From an uncultured Chthonomonadaceae bacterium (GTDB taxonomy: Bacteria > Armatimonadota > Fimbriimonadia > Fimbriimonadales > Fimbriimonadaceae): DNA of 60,946 nt. The translations under genes and the position numbers were made by a program. The stretch covers positions 1 to 60,946 of the forward strand of contig CAMLDW010000010.1 of the NCBI GenBank assembly GCA_946479035.1. The letters run 5' to 3'. This document shows positions 47,904 through 57,051 of this stretch, in pieces (within the stretch, counting starts at the first letter, position 1; each line of letters starts with the position of its first letter). The notes under the pieces are model-generated. The model was not told the DNA's origin, ran no database searches, and was given only the letters and a program-made list of their open reading frames with translations.

Positions 47904-48487
47904 CTCAGGAAGTTCTCCAACAGCCTGAGGCCAGGCGCCCCGCTCTTTTCAGGGTGGAACTGTGTGGCCCAGACGTTCCCATGTTCGACAGCCGCCGCAA
48001 ACACGTTCGTGTGAAGGGACGTCGCTGCCACGTCGTCCGCGTCCTCGCACTCAGTGTACAAGGAATGTACGAAGTAGAACTGCGTTCCAGCGGCAATGCC
48101 TTCAAAAAGCCTCGATCTGGAACTAGGTTCCACCGGGCACCAGCCGATGTTCGGCACTTTGTTGCCGGCGGAGGGCCGCAGGTACCGGACGTGGCCGCGC
48201 AGGACCGCGAGCCCGGCGTGGGAACCGTGCTCCTCGCTGGACTCGAACAGGAGCTGCTGTCCAAGGCAGAGCCCCAGCAGCGGCCTGCCGGAGGCGGCGA
48301 AGTCGCGGACAGAGTCCGCGAGCGGAGCGAGCCGGTCCATCGCAGCGCCAAAGGCGCCGACGCCTGGGATGATCAGGCGGGAGGCGTCTCCCACTTCGGA
48401 ACGCACCGTGCAGGGGTGGCCCAGGTAGTCCACGGCCTTCTGGACAGACCTTAGGTTGCCCATGCCGTAATCGAGGACGACGGTCAA
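47897..48487 (-). CDS. hisH: Imidazole glycerol phosphate synthase glutaminase subunit HisH
   Basis: The 196-residue class I glutamine amidotransferase supplies ammonia to HisF. The nucleophile Cys is in PLLGLCLGQQLLFE, and the His-Glu pair is in WATQFHPEKSG; the N-terminus VVLDYGMGNLRSVQKAV is diagnostic. It overlaps hisB by 4 nt and hisA by 7 nt. hisF is not in the window. Confidence 0.96.
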   Translation of the reverse strand: MTVVLDYGMGNLRSVQKAVDYLGHPCTVRSEVGDASRLIIPGVGAFGAAMDRLAPLADSVRDFAASGRPLLGLCLGQQLLFESSEEHGSHAGLAVLRGHVRYLRPSAGNKVPNIGWCPVEPSSRSRLFEGIAAGTQFYFVHSLYTECEDADDVAATSLHTNVFAAAVEHGNVWATQFHPEKSGAPGLRLLENFLRC

Positions 48488-49092
48488 CTACCGATCTTCC
48501 CTTTCGTCGTAGGCGCGCCGTTGCGCTCCGTCCTCTGCAGCGCGCCACGTAGCGCGACTCCGAACGCCTTGAACGCCGCCTCGCAAACGTGGTGGTCGTT
48601 GGTGCCCGCGATCTTCTTCACGTGCAGCGTGATTCCGGCGTTGAGCGCGAGCGCCTGGAAGAACTCGCGCACGTTCTCGAGCGAGAGCCCGCCGATCTCT
48701 TGGCGGGTGAACTCAATGTCGTACGCCAGGTATCCGCGGCCGCACACGTCCATCGCGACTGCGACGAGCGCGTCGTCCATCGGCACGAGCGCGTGCGCGA
48801 AGCGCTCGATCCCTTCCGAATCGAGAAGCGCGCGCTTGATGCCGACGCCGATGACGATCCCGCAGTCCTCGACCGTGTGGTGGTCGTCGACGAGGGTGTC
48901 GCCCCGCGCCTTCAGTCCAAGGTCGATGTGCCCGTGGAACCCGAGCTGGTGGAGCATGTGGTCCAGGAACGGGATCCCGGTGTCGACGTCGACCTTGGAG
49001 CCGCCGTCAAGGTCGATCGAGAGCCGGATGTCGGTCTCGGTCGTCTCCCGGTCCACCTCTGCATAGCGGACGGTCTTGGTCGGCTTGGACAT
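48484..49092 (-). CDS. hisB: Imidazoleglycerol-phosphate dehydratase HisB
   Basis: This manganese enzyme dehydrates imidazoleglycerol phosphate. It has 202 residues, monofunctional (no phosphatase domain). Metal-binding His motifs are FLDHMLHQLGFHGHIDL and VDDHHTVEDCGI, and the second pair is near TNDHHVCEAAFKAFG. It is first in the hisB-hisH-hisA run. TAAACT sits 10 nt before the ATG, so the leader is very short. Confidence 0.96.
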   Translation of the reverse strand: MSKPTKTVRYAEVDRETTETDIRLSIDLDGGSKVDVDTGIPFLDHMLHQLGFHGHIDLGLKARGDTLVDDHHTVEDCGIVIGVGIKRALLDSEGIERFAHALVPMDDALVAVAMDVCGRGYLAYDIEFTRQEIGGLSLENVREFFQALALNAGITLHVKKIAGTNDHHVCEAAFKAFGVALRGALQRTERNGAPTTKGKIGS

Positions 49093-49159
49093 GAGCTTAA
49101 CAAGTTTACTACGGCAGGTTCCGCGCCAAGTTCAGCACAAGCCGGTCAAACTGCCGGTT

Positions 49160-50296
49160 CTAGCCGTTCGGGAGCACAACCCCGCGCAGGCTCGCACCGC
49201 TCAGCATGTCGGCGTAGGCCTCGTTGATCCGGTCCAGCGGGTAGCGGTGGCTGACCAGGTCGCCCAGCGGTAGTACCCCGTCGAAGTACATGCGCGCGTA
49301 CTTCGGGAAGTCTCGCTTCGGGTCCGAAGTGCCGTAGTACGAGCCCACCACGGTCTTCTCTTCGCGCACGAGCAGCGCGCCTGGGATGTTGGTCGAGCTG
49401 CCGCTCGGCGAGAGGCCACTGAACACTACAGTGCCGCCGGGTCGGGCGCACTCGACGGCGAGCTCTTGCAGCCTTGGGGTCCCCACGCACTCGAACACGT
49501 AATCGGCGCCCCTGCCCGCAGTCAGCTTCTTGACTTCGTTCGGGTCTGCCTTCGGCAGAGCGAACGCAGCCGCGCACCGTGAACCCAGGATCCTCATCGC
49601 GGCTTCACGGCGCGACTCGATCGGGTCGCAGACGATGATCGTCGCCGCGTCCGCACAGACCGCACCCATCACCGTCGCCAGCCCTACCCCGCCCGCACCG
49701 ATCACGCACACCGACGATCCATTTGCAACTCTCGCCGTGTTGAGAACGCTTCCGACGCCGGTCGTCACGGCGCACCCGATAACCGCCGCGACCTCTGGCG
49801 AGAGCGACTGCGGCATCTTGACGCAGCACACCTCCGGCACGACGACCCTCTCCGCAAAACAGGCTAGCGCGCAGTAGTGGTAAATGGGAGCGCCGTTGCG
49901 CGAATAGCGCGTCGTGCCGTCGAGCATCGTGCCGGCCCAGATCGGGCCCACGTACTCTCCGCAGAGCGCTGGCCGACCGTGCTCGCAATAGAAGCAGCTG
50001 CCGCAGCTCGGCGCCCAGTTCAGCGCGACGAGGTCTCCGACTGAGAGGTCCCTCCCCTCTCTTAGAGCGTTGAGAAGGGGGTCGCCCAGAGCCTCAATTA
50101 TCCCGGCCCCCTCGTGCCCCAAGACCACCGGGAGCGGGTGCTTCGTGTCGCCCGTCACGAGGTGCCAGTCGCTGTGGCAGACGCCGACCGCGAGCACCCT
50201 GACCAGCACTTCCCCCTTCTGCGGCTTTTTCAGGTCCAGTTCCTGCACCTCGATCGGCCCACCTACCTTCTCAAGAACGGCCGCCCTGACTCGCAT
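49160..50296 (-). CDS. Zinc-dependent alcohol dehydrogenase (class III-like MDR)
   Basis: The protein has 378 residues. Catalytic-zinc ligands are in [14 protein letters not shown] and LGHEGAGII; the structural zinc loop ([16 protein letters not shown]) has its four Cys. The NAD(P) site is [17 protein letters not shown]. The general layout matches class III or mycothiol/glutathione-type alcohol dehydrogenases such as AdhD or FadH, so formaldehyde or a long-chain alcohol may be the substrate; the specificity cannot be read. The 63-nt gap to divergent sucD holds both promoters: TACACT is 7 nt before this ATG. Confidence 0.92.
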   Translation of the reverse strand: MRVRAAVLEKVGGPIEVQELDLKKPQKGEVLVRVLAVGVCHSDWHLVTGDTKHPLPVVLGHEGAGIIEALGDPLLNALREGRDLSVGDLVALNWAPSCGSCFYCEHGRPALCGEYVGPIWAGTMLDGTTRYSRNGAPIYHYCALACFAERVVVPEVCCVKMPQSLSPEVAAVIGCAVTTGVGSVLNTARVANGSSVCVIGAGGVGLATVMGAVCADAATIIVCDPIESRREAAMRILGSRCAAAFALPKADPNEVKKLTAGRGADYVFECVGTPRLQELAVECARPGGTVVFSGLSPSGSSTNIPGALLVREEKTVVGSYYGTSDPKRDFPKYARMYFDGVLPLGDLVSHRYPLDRINEAYADMLSGASLRGVVLPNG

Positions 50297-50303
50297 TGCG
50301 GCG

Positions 50304-50309
50304 AGTGTA
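50304..50309 (-). promoter_or_regulatory. -10 element TACACT, 7 nt before alcohol dehydrogenase start
   Basis: On the minus strand TACACT is followed by seven bases (CGCCGCA) and ATG 50296, a leaderless arrangement in the shared divergent promoter region. Confidence 0.5.
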
Positions 50310-50359
50310 CGCCTTTCGACTTTCAACCTTCGACTCCGCCGAGTATCCTTCCGGTCGCA

Positions 50360-51241
50360 TTGTCCATCCTCGTCGACAAGAACACCAAGGTCGTCGTCAC
50401 CGGCATGACCGGGCGCGAGGGCTCCTTCCATTCCCAGCAGATGATCGAGTACGGCACGCAGGTCGTGGCCGGCGTGACCCCGGGCAAGGGCGGGCAGACC
50501 CACCTCGGCGTGCCGGTCTTCGACACCGTGCGGGAGGCGGTCGAGAAGACCGGAGCGAACGCGTCGCTCATCTTCGTGCCCGCGCCTTTCGCGCCGGACT
50601 CCGTGCTCGAGTGCGAGGCGGCGGGGCTCCCTTTCATCTGCCTGATCACAGAGGGCGTTCCGGTCAAGGACATGCTGCGCGCGGTGAACAAGATCAAGTC
50701 GAACGGGCGCTCGCGGCTGCTCGGCGGCAACTGCGCAGGGATCATCACGCCGGGCCAGTGCAAGATGGGGATCATGCCTGGGCACATCTTCAAGCCAGGT
50801 CCGGTGGGGCTCGTCTCGCGCTCAGGGACGCTGACGTACGAGATCGTGTGGGAGCTGACGCGCGCGGACCTCGGGCAGACGACGTGCGTGGGGATCGGCG
50901 GCGACCCGATCATCGGTACTCGGTTCTTAGAGACGCTGCAGATGTTCGAGGCCGACCCGCACACGCGGGCGGTCGTCATGATCGGCGAGATCGGAGGGAC
51001 GGACGAAGAGGCCGCGGCTGAGTTCGTCAAGGGGATGTCGAAGCCGGTCGTGTCGTTCATCTCCGGCCGCACGGCGCCGCCGGGCAAGCGGATGGGGCAC
51101 GCGGGGGCGATCATTTCTGGCGGGCTGGGCACCGCTCAGTCGAAGGTGGACGCGCTTCTCGCCGCCGGAGCTTCGGTCGCCGACCGGACTTCGGACATTC
51201 CGGGCCTGGTCAAGGCGGCGCTGGCGAGGGTCGCGGTTTAG
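50360..51241 (+). CDS. sucD: Succinyl-CoA synthetase alpha subunit
   Basis: The alpha subunit carries the phospho-His and binds CoA. The protein has 293 residues from TTG 50360. It has [40 protein letters not shown], the CoA-site block [17 protein letters not shown], and the catalytic His in [14 protein letters not shown]. The sucC partner is not adjacent, which is uncommon as the two subunits are usually co-transcribed. The start is a weak call: TATCCT lies 10 nt before TTG and there is no ribosome site. Confidence 0.93.
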   Translation: MSILVDKNTKVVVTGMTGREGSFHSQQMIEYGTQVVAGVTPGKGGQTHLGVPVFDTVREAVEKTGANASLIFVPAPFAPDSVLECEAAGLPFICLITEGVPVKDMLRAVNKIKSNGRSRLLGGNCAGIITPGQCKMGIMPGHIFKPGPVGLVSRSGTLTYEIVWELTRADLGQTTCVGIGGDPIIGTRFLETLQMFEADPHTRAVVMIGEIGGTDEEAAAEFVKGMSKPVVSFISGRTAPPGKRMGHAGAIISGGLGTAQSKVDALLAAGASVADRTSDIPGLVKAALARVAV

Positions 51242-51290
51242 ACCAGGCCGATCCTGAGTACCGGCAAGTAGTAAACTTGCCACGGCTCCC

Positions 51291-52343
51291 ATGGATCCCG
51301 CGTGTTACTTTGACAACGCCGCGACGACGCCGCTAGACCCGCGCGTGTTCGCCGCCATGGAGCCGTACCTGAAGGGCGGCTTCGGCAACGCGAACTCGAT
51401 CCACGCCTGGGGGCGCGAGGCCTGCGCTGCGGTCTGCAAGGCGCGCGAGCACGTCGCCGCGCTGATCGGCGCCGACGACCCGAGCGAGGTCGTGTTCACC
51501 AGCGGGGCGACCGAGGCGAACAACTGGGTGCTGCGAGCCTTCCCCTCGCTCGCCGTCAGCCCGTTCGAGCACAACAGCGTGCGCCAGTTCGCCGAGAGTC
51601 ACGGGGCGACGTTCCTCAAGAACAAGGGCTGGCAGCTCGAAGGCTCCGAGGCCGAGCTCACGAGCGTGATGCGCGTCAACAACGAGACCGGCGCGGTACT
51701 GGAGATGCCGAAGGCGAAGAAGACCCACTCCGACGCCACGCAGGCGGTCGGCAAGGTCCCGTTCGACGCCAAGAAGTACGACTTCGTGAGCATGAGCGCG
51801 CACAAGTTTTACGGCCCCAAGGGGGTCGGGGCGCTCTACATCAAGGGCGCGGCGGAAATGGAGCCGCTGCTCTTTGGGGGGGAACAGGAGCACGGGCGCC
51901 GCTCGGGCACCCTCAACGTTCCGGGCATCGTGGGGATGGGCGCTGCGGCCGAGATCGCCAGGGGCCGGATCGAACAGGACATGGCCCACGCCGAGGCGCT
52001 CCGTGCCTACGTCAAGGGGAGGCTGGCCGAGGTGCAGGGCGTGCGGTTCATCGAGAACGCGTGCAACTCCCCCTACGTCCTCTCGGCCTGCTTCGAGGGT
52101 TTGGAGGGCGAGTCCCTGGTCATCAGCCTGGACGCCAAGGGGTACGCCGCCAGCAGCGGCTCGGCCTGCAGCTCCGGAAAGGGGCACGTCAGCTCGGTCT
52201 TGAAGGCGATCGGGCTCCCTGACGAGGTGGCCCGGGGCGCGGTCCGGGTCAGCTTCGGCAGGTTCAACACACTCAAGTCCGCGGCCGGGCTGTGCGACGC
52301 CCTAGTCCAGGCCGCGCTTAGCCTCAAAAAGCTGTACGTTTAG
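51291..52343 (+). CDS. Cysteine desulfurase (IscS/NifS class V aminotransferase)
   Basis: This PLP enzyme takes sulfur from cysteine. It has 350 residues. The start has the class signature CYFDNAATTPLDPRVFAAM, SGATEANN, the PLP lysine at residue 172 in SAHKFYGPKGVGALY, RSGTLNVPGIVG, and the active-site Cys at residue 293 in GSACSSGKGHVSSV. The shorter Cys loop is closer to group I (NifS/IscS). No iscU or regulator follows; it is isolated between sucD and rpoD. Sulfur could go to Fe-S clusters or tRNA thiolation. Confidence 0.93.
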   Translation: MDPACYFDNAATTPLDPRVFAAMEPYLKGGFGNANSIHAWGREACAAVCKAREHVAALIGADDPSEVVFTSGATEANNWVLRAFPSLAVSPFEHNSVRQFAESHGATFLKNKGWQLEGSEAELTSVMRVNNETGAVLEMPKAKKTHSDATQAVGKVPFDAKKYDFVSMSAHKFYGPKGVGALYIKGAAEMEPLLFGGEQEHGRRSGTLNVPGIVGMGAAAEIARGRIEQDMAHAEALRAYVKGRLAEVQGVRFIENACNSPYVLSACFEGLEGESLVISLDAKGYAASSGSACSSGKGHVSSVLKAIGLPDEVARGAVRVSFGRFNTLKSAAGLCDALVQAALSLKKLYV

Positions 52344-52458
52344 CCCCATTTCCGCAACGTCCGGCCGATTGGGAGCGTCATACAGACTTGGCACGGAAGG
52401 TGTAGCCTGAAAAAGGCGCCGCTTTCGCAACTTTCGGGGGCCAAAGGTAGTTTTATCC

Positions 52459-52487
52459 TTGACCTCCGGGAGGGAATGTGTTACTTT
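52459..52487 (+). promoter_or_regulatory. Sigma-70 promoter of rpoD
   Basis: TTGACC (52459-52464) and TACTTT (52482-52487) are separated by exactly 17 nt, close to consensus, with transcription expected near 52494. The rest of 52344-52458 shows no other element I recognise. Confidence 0.7.
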
Positions 52488-52515
52488 GTACGTGTGCCCC
52501 CGGTGACAGAGCCTG

Positions 52516-53712
52516 ATGGCCCTCTGGGCCCTGGAGCCTGCCACCCGGGACTTGATTGGAGTCGAAAAAGAACTTATGGCAGTTGACAATGGCATGCCCG
52601 CCCAGGTGCGGCGTGGAAAGGCGATCACCGTCCGGACCCACAGTCGGCACGCTCACGTAGACCCCTCCAAGTTCATGCTCGTGGACGAGCACGAGCCGGA
52701 GCAGGACGAGCTGCTGGAGCTTGAAGAAGAGGAAGAGGAAGAGGAGGAGGTAGCTCCTCAGAAGGGCGACGACGGCGAAGAGCTTGAAATGTGGATGCGG
52801 CAGACCCGCCGCGCCCACCTGCTCACCCCTGCCCAAGAGGAGCACCTGGCCAAGCAGGTTCAGGCGCGCGACCTCGCCGAGCAGGGCCGCTGGGACAAGG
52901 TAGGCGAGCTGCGGCACTACGCGCGCAGCCACCGCTGGACAGACTTCGAGCGCAAGGACGTGATGAAGCAGGGCATGCTCGCCAAGAAGCAGCTCATCGA
53001 GTCCAACCTGCGGCTCGTCGTCTCCATCGCGAAGAAGTACAACGCGCGCGGCATCCCTCTGGCCGACCTGATCCAGGAAGGCAACCTGGGGCTGATCCGC
53101 GCGGTCGAAAAGTTCGACTGGCGCAAGGGGTTCCGCTTCAGCACCTATGCGACCTGGTGGATCCGCCGCGCCATCGCGCGCGCGATCATCAACCAGGGAC
53201 GCACGATCCGCATCCCGGTGTACGTCGCCGAGCTGATCAACAAGGTGATGAAGACAGCGAACCAGCTCCAGCAAGAGCTGCACCGCGAGCCCACGCCCGA
53301 AGAGGTCGCCGAGCGCGTCGGAATGTCCGCAGACCGCGTGCAGGAGATGCTTCGCGTGGCGGTCGAGCCGCTCTCGCTCGAGACGCCGGTCGGTGAGAAG
53401 GACAACTCCTCGATCGGGGACTTCGTGCCTTCGACCAACATGCCGACTCCCGGCGACGTGACGTGGAACCTGATCCGCCGCGAGGAGATCGACGGCATCC
53501 TCGGCCGGCTCACGAGCCGCGAGCGCGACGTCGTGCGGCTGCGGTTCGGGCTCGACGACGGCAGGGCAAGGACTCTCGAAGAGGTCGGCAGCGCGCTCAA
53601 CGTGACGCGCGAGCGCGTGCGGCAGATCGAGCTGCGCGCCATGAAGAAGCTGCGGCACATCGGCCAGGAGCTACAGGCTCAGGGCTTTACGATCACTCCG
53701 AACCCGAAGTAG
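52516..53712 (+). CDS. rpoD: Primary RNA polymerase sigma factor
   Basis: This is the housekeeping sigma-70, at most 398 residues; the ATG at 52576 is an equally likely start. A short acidic run ([15 protein letters not shown]) replaces the large region 1.1 seen in E. coli. Region 2 reads [36 protein letters not shown] and [19 protein letters not shown]; region 3 has [18 protein letters not shown]; region 4 ends with [19 protein letters not shown]. Its own promoter and terminator flank it, so it is a single-gene unit. Confidence 0.96.
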   Translation: MALWALEPATRDLIGVEKELMAVDNGMPAQVRRGKAITVRTHSRHAHVDPSKFMLVDEHEPEQDELLELEEEEEEEEEVAPQKGDDGEELEMWMRQTRRAHLLTPAQEEHLAKQVQARDLAEQGRWDKVGELRHYARSHRWTDFERKDVMKQGMLAKKQLIESNLRLVVSIAKKYNARGIPLADLIQEGNLGLIRAVEKFDWRKGFRFSTYATWWIRRAIARAIINQGRTIRIPVYVAELINKVMKTANQLQQELHREPTPEEVAERVGMSADRVQEMLRVAVEPLSLETPVGEKDNSSIGDFVPSTNMPTPGDVTWNLIRREEIDGILGRLTSRERDVVRLRFGLDDGRARTLEEVGSALNVTRERVRQIELRAMKKLRHIGQELQAQGFTITPNPK

Positions 53713-53731
53713 GGTCCGTTTGACCAGTACG

Positions 53732-53764
53732 AGAAAGGCGGTCCCTTTTAGGGATCGCCTTTCT
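53732..53764 (+). terminator. Rho-independent terminator of rpoD
   Basis: AGAAAGGCG-G-TCCCT pairs with AGGGA-T-CGCCTTTCT around a TTT loop, ending in a short T-rich stretch (TTTCTGATTTG). A second GC hairpin (CTCCCC-CA-GGGGAG at 53801-53814) lies downstream and may stop transcription coming from the opposite side. Confidence 0.8.
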
Positions 53765-53834
53765 GATTTGCGAAACTTCAACCGGACCCCATCCCTAACC
53801 CTCCCCCAGGGGAGAGGGAGCCAGGGCGCGTGGG

Positions 53835-54815
53835 CTATCGTCCTTTGAGCCGCGTCACGGTGCGGATCGTGTGCTTCATCGGATACAGCAGACCTCCGCC
53901 GTCGGTCATGACGGTCGTCTCCAGGCGCAGTTCCTGAAGCCACCCATCGCTCATGCGCACGAGCGCCTGGCCGTGCGACTCGACGTCGAGGTTGATCTTG
54001 GAGACGGCGCCTTCCATCGGGACCTTGACGAGCGGCTTTCCTTTGCACTCGAGCCCGAGGGTCATCGTTCCTCTGGCCTTGTCGTAGTCCAACAGCTTGT
54101 ACGTGATGGGGACCTCGCCGTTCTCGACCCTTCCGCCTTGCTGCGCAAAGAGGTCTTCTCCGCTCTTGGTGAAGTCGAACGTGCCCTGCCACGTGTCGCC
54201 GACCCTCGTTGGCCCCTTCGGAAAAAGGATGCCCATAAACCCGACCATCACGTTTTGCGATCCGACCTGGGGCCCCATCGGGTTGAGACCGACGCCATCG
54301 CCGAACAGCTGCAGTCCGGTGCCGCGCCCGCGCGCGTCGTAGTCGCCCTGCATCACCGACCCCTCGATGTCGCTCGAGACCTTCTTCAACCAGTCGTTCG
54401 CGATCGCTTGGACCTGACCCGCGCCGCGCACTCCGGCGCTGACGTTCGAGGTAACAATCGAGACTGTAGCTCCGTCGGGCTTGGGCTTGATGACGTTGAC
54501 CGATTGCTCTGCGTTGATATAGCTCGAATCGTGGAAGACTTGCTTGCCGACGGTCGTCTCGAGCAGGATCTCGTTCATCAGTGCGTACACCTCGCGCCGC
54601 CCCGAGGCGAAAGCGAGCTTCATCTCGATCGGCTCCTTTGGTGTGTTCGTCTTGTTCGTCGGCGCAGCGAGGATCGCGCCCGGCGCGTCTGTGTTCGTCG
54701 CGCCGCTCGGTCCCTTGACTGGCACGAGCTTGCCGCTTCCCGCTCCGCCGGAACAGCCGGCGAGCACGATGAATGGAAGGATGGCGAGGCTCTTACGGAC
54801 CTTCACAGGCTCCAT
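53835..54815 (-). CDS. Lipoprotein of unknown function
   Basis: The protein has 326 residues. The lipobox is FIVLAGCSGG (Cys near residue 21). The mature part is a beta-rich domain, with a Pro/Thr-rich linker and then FASGRREVYALMNEILLETT; later GDTWQGTFDFTKSG resembles the DUF6263-type 'S-x-G-D-x-W' lipoproteins. It starts 2 nt after the stop of the LplA-like gene, so the two are co-transcribed. Function is unknown. Confidence 0.65.
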   Translation of the reverse strand: MEPVKVRKSLAILPFIVLAGCSGGAGSGKLVPVKGPSGATNTDAPGAILAAPTNKTNTPKEPIEMKLAFASGRREVYALMNEILLETTVGKQVFHDSSYINAEQSVNVIKPKPDGATVSIVTSNVSAGVRGAGQVQAIANDWLKKVSSDIEGSVMQGDYDARGRGTGLQLFGDGVGLNPMGPQVGSQNVMVGFMGILFPKGPTRVGDTWQGTFDFTKSGEDLFAQQGGRVENGEVPITYKLLDYDKARGTMTLGLECKGKPLVKVPMEGAVSKINLDVESHGQALVRMSDGWLQELRLETTVMTDGGGLLYPMKHTIRTVTRLKGR

Positions 54816-54816
54816 T

Positions 54817-55500
54817 TTAGAACAGTTGGACGGCCTGGGAGGTTCCGATCGTGCGCAGCGCGTCGGCCAACTGTTCGAGCGTGAGGCCGGACCGGTTGTG
54901 CCACGCGCTGGGCCGGTCGAAAACTTCGCCCGGGTCGACGAGCGGCCCTGCGACCGGGACGCTCGCCTGGAGGAGGACGGCGAGTTCCGTGACGCGCAGG
55001 GCGCAGCCGCACACCTTTTGGCCCGTCGCCGGGTCAACGACGTCGTTGGGAGAGACGTGCGCGAAACAGTCGGCGGTGTGCCCTGCGCTCTTGACGTGCC
55101 CCGTGCCCTCGGCGAGGACCGCTGGCAGGCCGGCCGCAGTGAGCGCCGCGACGAGCGGGCCGACGATCGCACGGTACACGACGGACGTGCCCTTGTTGTC
55201 GTCGATCCCGAGCGCCTTCAGGCTCGCCGCGACTCCGACGGTGACGTCGTGGCCGTGCAGCACCGCCTTGCCGCCGGTCGGTCGCATGACCCATCGCGTC
55301 GTTTCTGGGTGTTTGAGCGCGCGCTCGGGCTTTTGGAACCGTCCGAGGCTGACCCACGGACCGTCCCACGAATACACGCGGGCGTATGAGCCGCCATCGG
55401 TCTCGGCACGATGGAGCAGCGCGGCGTCGCGCGCCATGTTCGTGGGACCGTCGAGCAGCGGCTCTGTGGAAACAACCGGGCTCGGTTCTTCGAATCTCAT
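54817..55500 (-). CDS. Lipoate/octanoyl-protein ligase family (LplA/LipM-like)
   Basis: The protein has 227 residues of the BPL/LplA/LipB fold. Family signs are NMARDAALL, YSWDGPWVSLGRFQKPE, the RPTGGKAVLHGHD block with its conserved RRxxGG-like loop (here RPTGGK), and a possible Lys in GHVKSAGHTADC. It likely attaches or transfers lipoyl or octanoyl groups, which would fit the neighbouring glycine-cleavage gene, as H-protein is lipoylated. The start at 55500 is chosen for the core; the longer frame runs through a REP element. Confidence 0.75.
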   Translation of the reverse strand: MRFEEPSPVVSTEPLLDGPTNMARDAALLHRAETDGGSYARVYSWDGPWVSLGRFQKPERALKHPETTRWVMRPTGGKAVLHGHDVTVGVAASLKALGIDDNKGTSVVYRAIVGPLVAALTAAGLPAVLAEGTGHVKSAGHTADCFAHVSPNDVVDPATGQKVCGCALRVTELAVLLQASVPVAGPLVDPGEVFDRPSAWHNRSGLTLEQLADALRTIGTSQAVQLF

Positions 55501-55507
55501 CTCAAGA

Positions 55508-55535
55508 CCGGCCGCCCAGGAGGTCGGCCCTCCAT
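55508..55535. repeat. Solitary REP palindrome
   Basis: GGCCGCCCAGGAGGTCGGCC followed by CTCCATC is identical to the palindrome repeated at 36650-36890. It fills the 38-nt gap between gcvPB and the LplA-like gene. Confidence 0.8.
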
Positions 55536-55538
55536 CGC

Positions 55539-57020
55539 TCAGACCGGGCTCGCCTCGCGCGCGGGCTGCCACTTGACGTCGAGGTCCTTGACCGCCTTCG
55601 CCTCGTTCAGCCTTCCGACCACTTGCGAGGTCGGCGCGCGGTGCAGAAGGTCCGGGTCGTTCTCCGCCTCGTGGCAGATCGAGATCAGGGCGTCACAAAA
55701 AGCGTCCAGCGTCTCCTTGCACTCCGTCTCGGTCGGTTCGATCATCAGGCACTCGGGCACGATCAGCGGGAAGTAGTTGGTCGGCGGGTGGAACCCGTAG
55801 TCGATCAGCCGCTTGCTGATGTCGAGCACGCGCACGCCGTTCTTCTTATAGCGCGTGCCCGTGAGCACGCACTCGTGCATGCAAGGGCGGTCGTGCGCGG
55901 CGGGCAGCACGTCCTTCAGCCGCGCCTTGACGTAGTTCGCGTTCAGCACGGCGTGGCGCGCGATCTGCGGCAGCCCTTCCCTTCCATAAGCCGCCATGTA
56001 GGTCAGTGCGCGCACCGCCATCAAGAACTGGCCGTTAAAACTGCTCACGCGGCCGATCGAGAGCGGCCGGTCGTAGTCGAACCTCGGTTTGCCGCCGGAG
56101 CGAACCAGGTGCGGGACCGGCACGAACGGCTCGAGGTGCTTTTGCAGGCCGATCGCGCCACACCCCGGCCCGCCGCCACCGTGAGGCGTGCTGAAAGTCT
56201 TGTGCAGGTTGAGATGCATGCAGTCGAACCCGTGATCCGCTGGCCGCGTCACGCCGACCATCGCGTTCATGTTCGCGCCATCGCAGAACACCTGCCCGCC
56301 AGCGGCGTGGACCATTTCGCAGATCTTGGCGATGTTCGGCTCGAACAGCCCGAGCGTCGAGGGGTTCGTGACCATGAACGCCGCGACCGAACCGTCGAGG
56401 GCGGCTGAGAGCGCGTCGAGGTCGGTGTTGCCGTCGTCGTTGGTGTGGATGGACTTGACGTCGTAGCCGCACCTCGCGGCGGAGGCAGGGTTGGTGCCGT
56501 GCGCGGAGTCAGGGATCAGCACCGTGTGCCGCTGCGCGCCCTCGCCGCGCGATTCGTGATACGCCTTGATGAGCTGTAGGCAGGTCGCTTCGCCGTGCGC
56601 GCCGGCGACCGGCTGCATCGTGATCTCGCTAAAGCCCGTGATCTCGCGCAGAAAGTCGTACACCTGCATCAGCACTTCGAGCGCGCCGGGCACGGTCTCC
56701 TCCGGTTGCAGCGGATGGATGTTGGAAAAGCCCGTAAGCGCGGCTGTGCGCTCGTTGATCCGCGGGTTGTACTTCATCGTGCACGAGCCGAGCGGATAGA
56801 ACCCTGTGTCGATCCCGTAGTTGATCTGGCTGAGGTTCGTGAAGTGCCGGATGAGGTCGAGCTCCGCGATCTCCGGCAGGTTGAGGTCCTTCCTAGTCTC
56901 TCCGACCGCCTGTTTCAGGTCGACTTCCGGCGTCGTCGGTCTAGGGAGGTTGCAGCCGACGCGGCCCTTGACGGACTTTTCAAAGAGGAGCTTGGGCTCG
57001 GGTACGGCCTTGCGGATCAC
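55539..57020 (-). CDS. gcvPB: Glycine dehydrogenase (decarboxylating) subunit 2
   Basis: This is the C-terminal half of the P-protein of glycine cleavage, the split-subunit form with a separate gcvPA. It has 493 residues. The start includes LSQINYGIDTGFYPLGSCTM, the PLP lysine is Lys274 in NLHKTFSTPHGGGGPGCG, and VTNPSTLGLFEPNI and EPTETECKETLDAFCDAL follow. gcvPA, gcvT and gcvH are not in the window. The GTG start lies 6 nt after TAATAT. Confidence 0.95.
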   Translation of the reverse strand: MIRKAVPEPKLLFEKSVKGRVGCNLPRPTTPEVDLKQAVGETRKDLNLPEIAELDLIRHFTNLSQINYGIDTGFYPLGSCTMKYNPRINERTAALTGFSNIHPLQPEETVPGALEVLMQVYDFLREITGFSEITMQPVAGAHGEATCLQLIKAYHESRGEGAQRHTVLIPDSAHGTNPASAARCGYDVKSIHTNDDGNTDLDALSAALDGSVAAFMVTNPSTLGLFEPNIAKICEMVHAAGGQVFCDGANMNAMVGVTRPADHGFDCMHLNLHKTFSTPHGGGGPGCGAIGLQKHLEPFVPVPHLVRSGGKPRFDYDRPLSIGRVSSFNGQFLMAVRALTYMAAYGREGLPQIARHAVLNANYVKARLKDVLPAAHDRPCMHECVLTGTRYKKNGVRVLDISKRLIDYGFHPPTNYFPLIVPECLMIEPTETECKETLDAFCDALISICHEAENDPDLLHRAPTSQVVGRLNEAKAVKDLDVKWQPAREASPV

Positions 57021-57026
57021 GCTTAG

Positions 57027-57032
57027 ATATTA
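57027..57032 (-). promoter_or_regulatory. -10 element TAATAT, 6 nt before gcvPB start
   Basis: On the minus strand TAATAT is followed by CTAAGC and GTG 57020, predicting a leaderless mRNA and leaving no room for a glycine riboswitch. Confidence 0.6.
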
Positions 57033-57051
57033 CCGGAGCGCAACGACCGGT

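Noticed and set aside
57021..57051. Glycine riboswitch before gcvPB
   Set aside because: The gap to the next gene is about 31 nt and contains only a -10 element.
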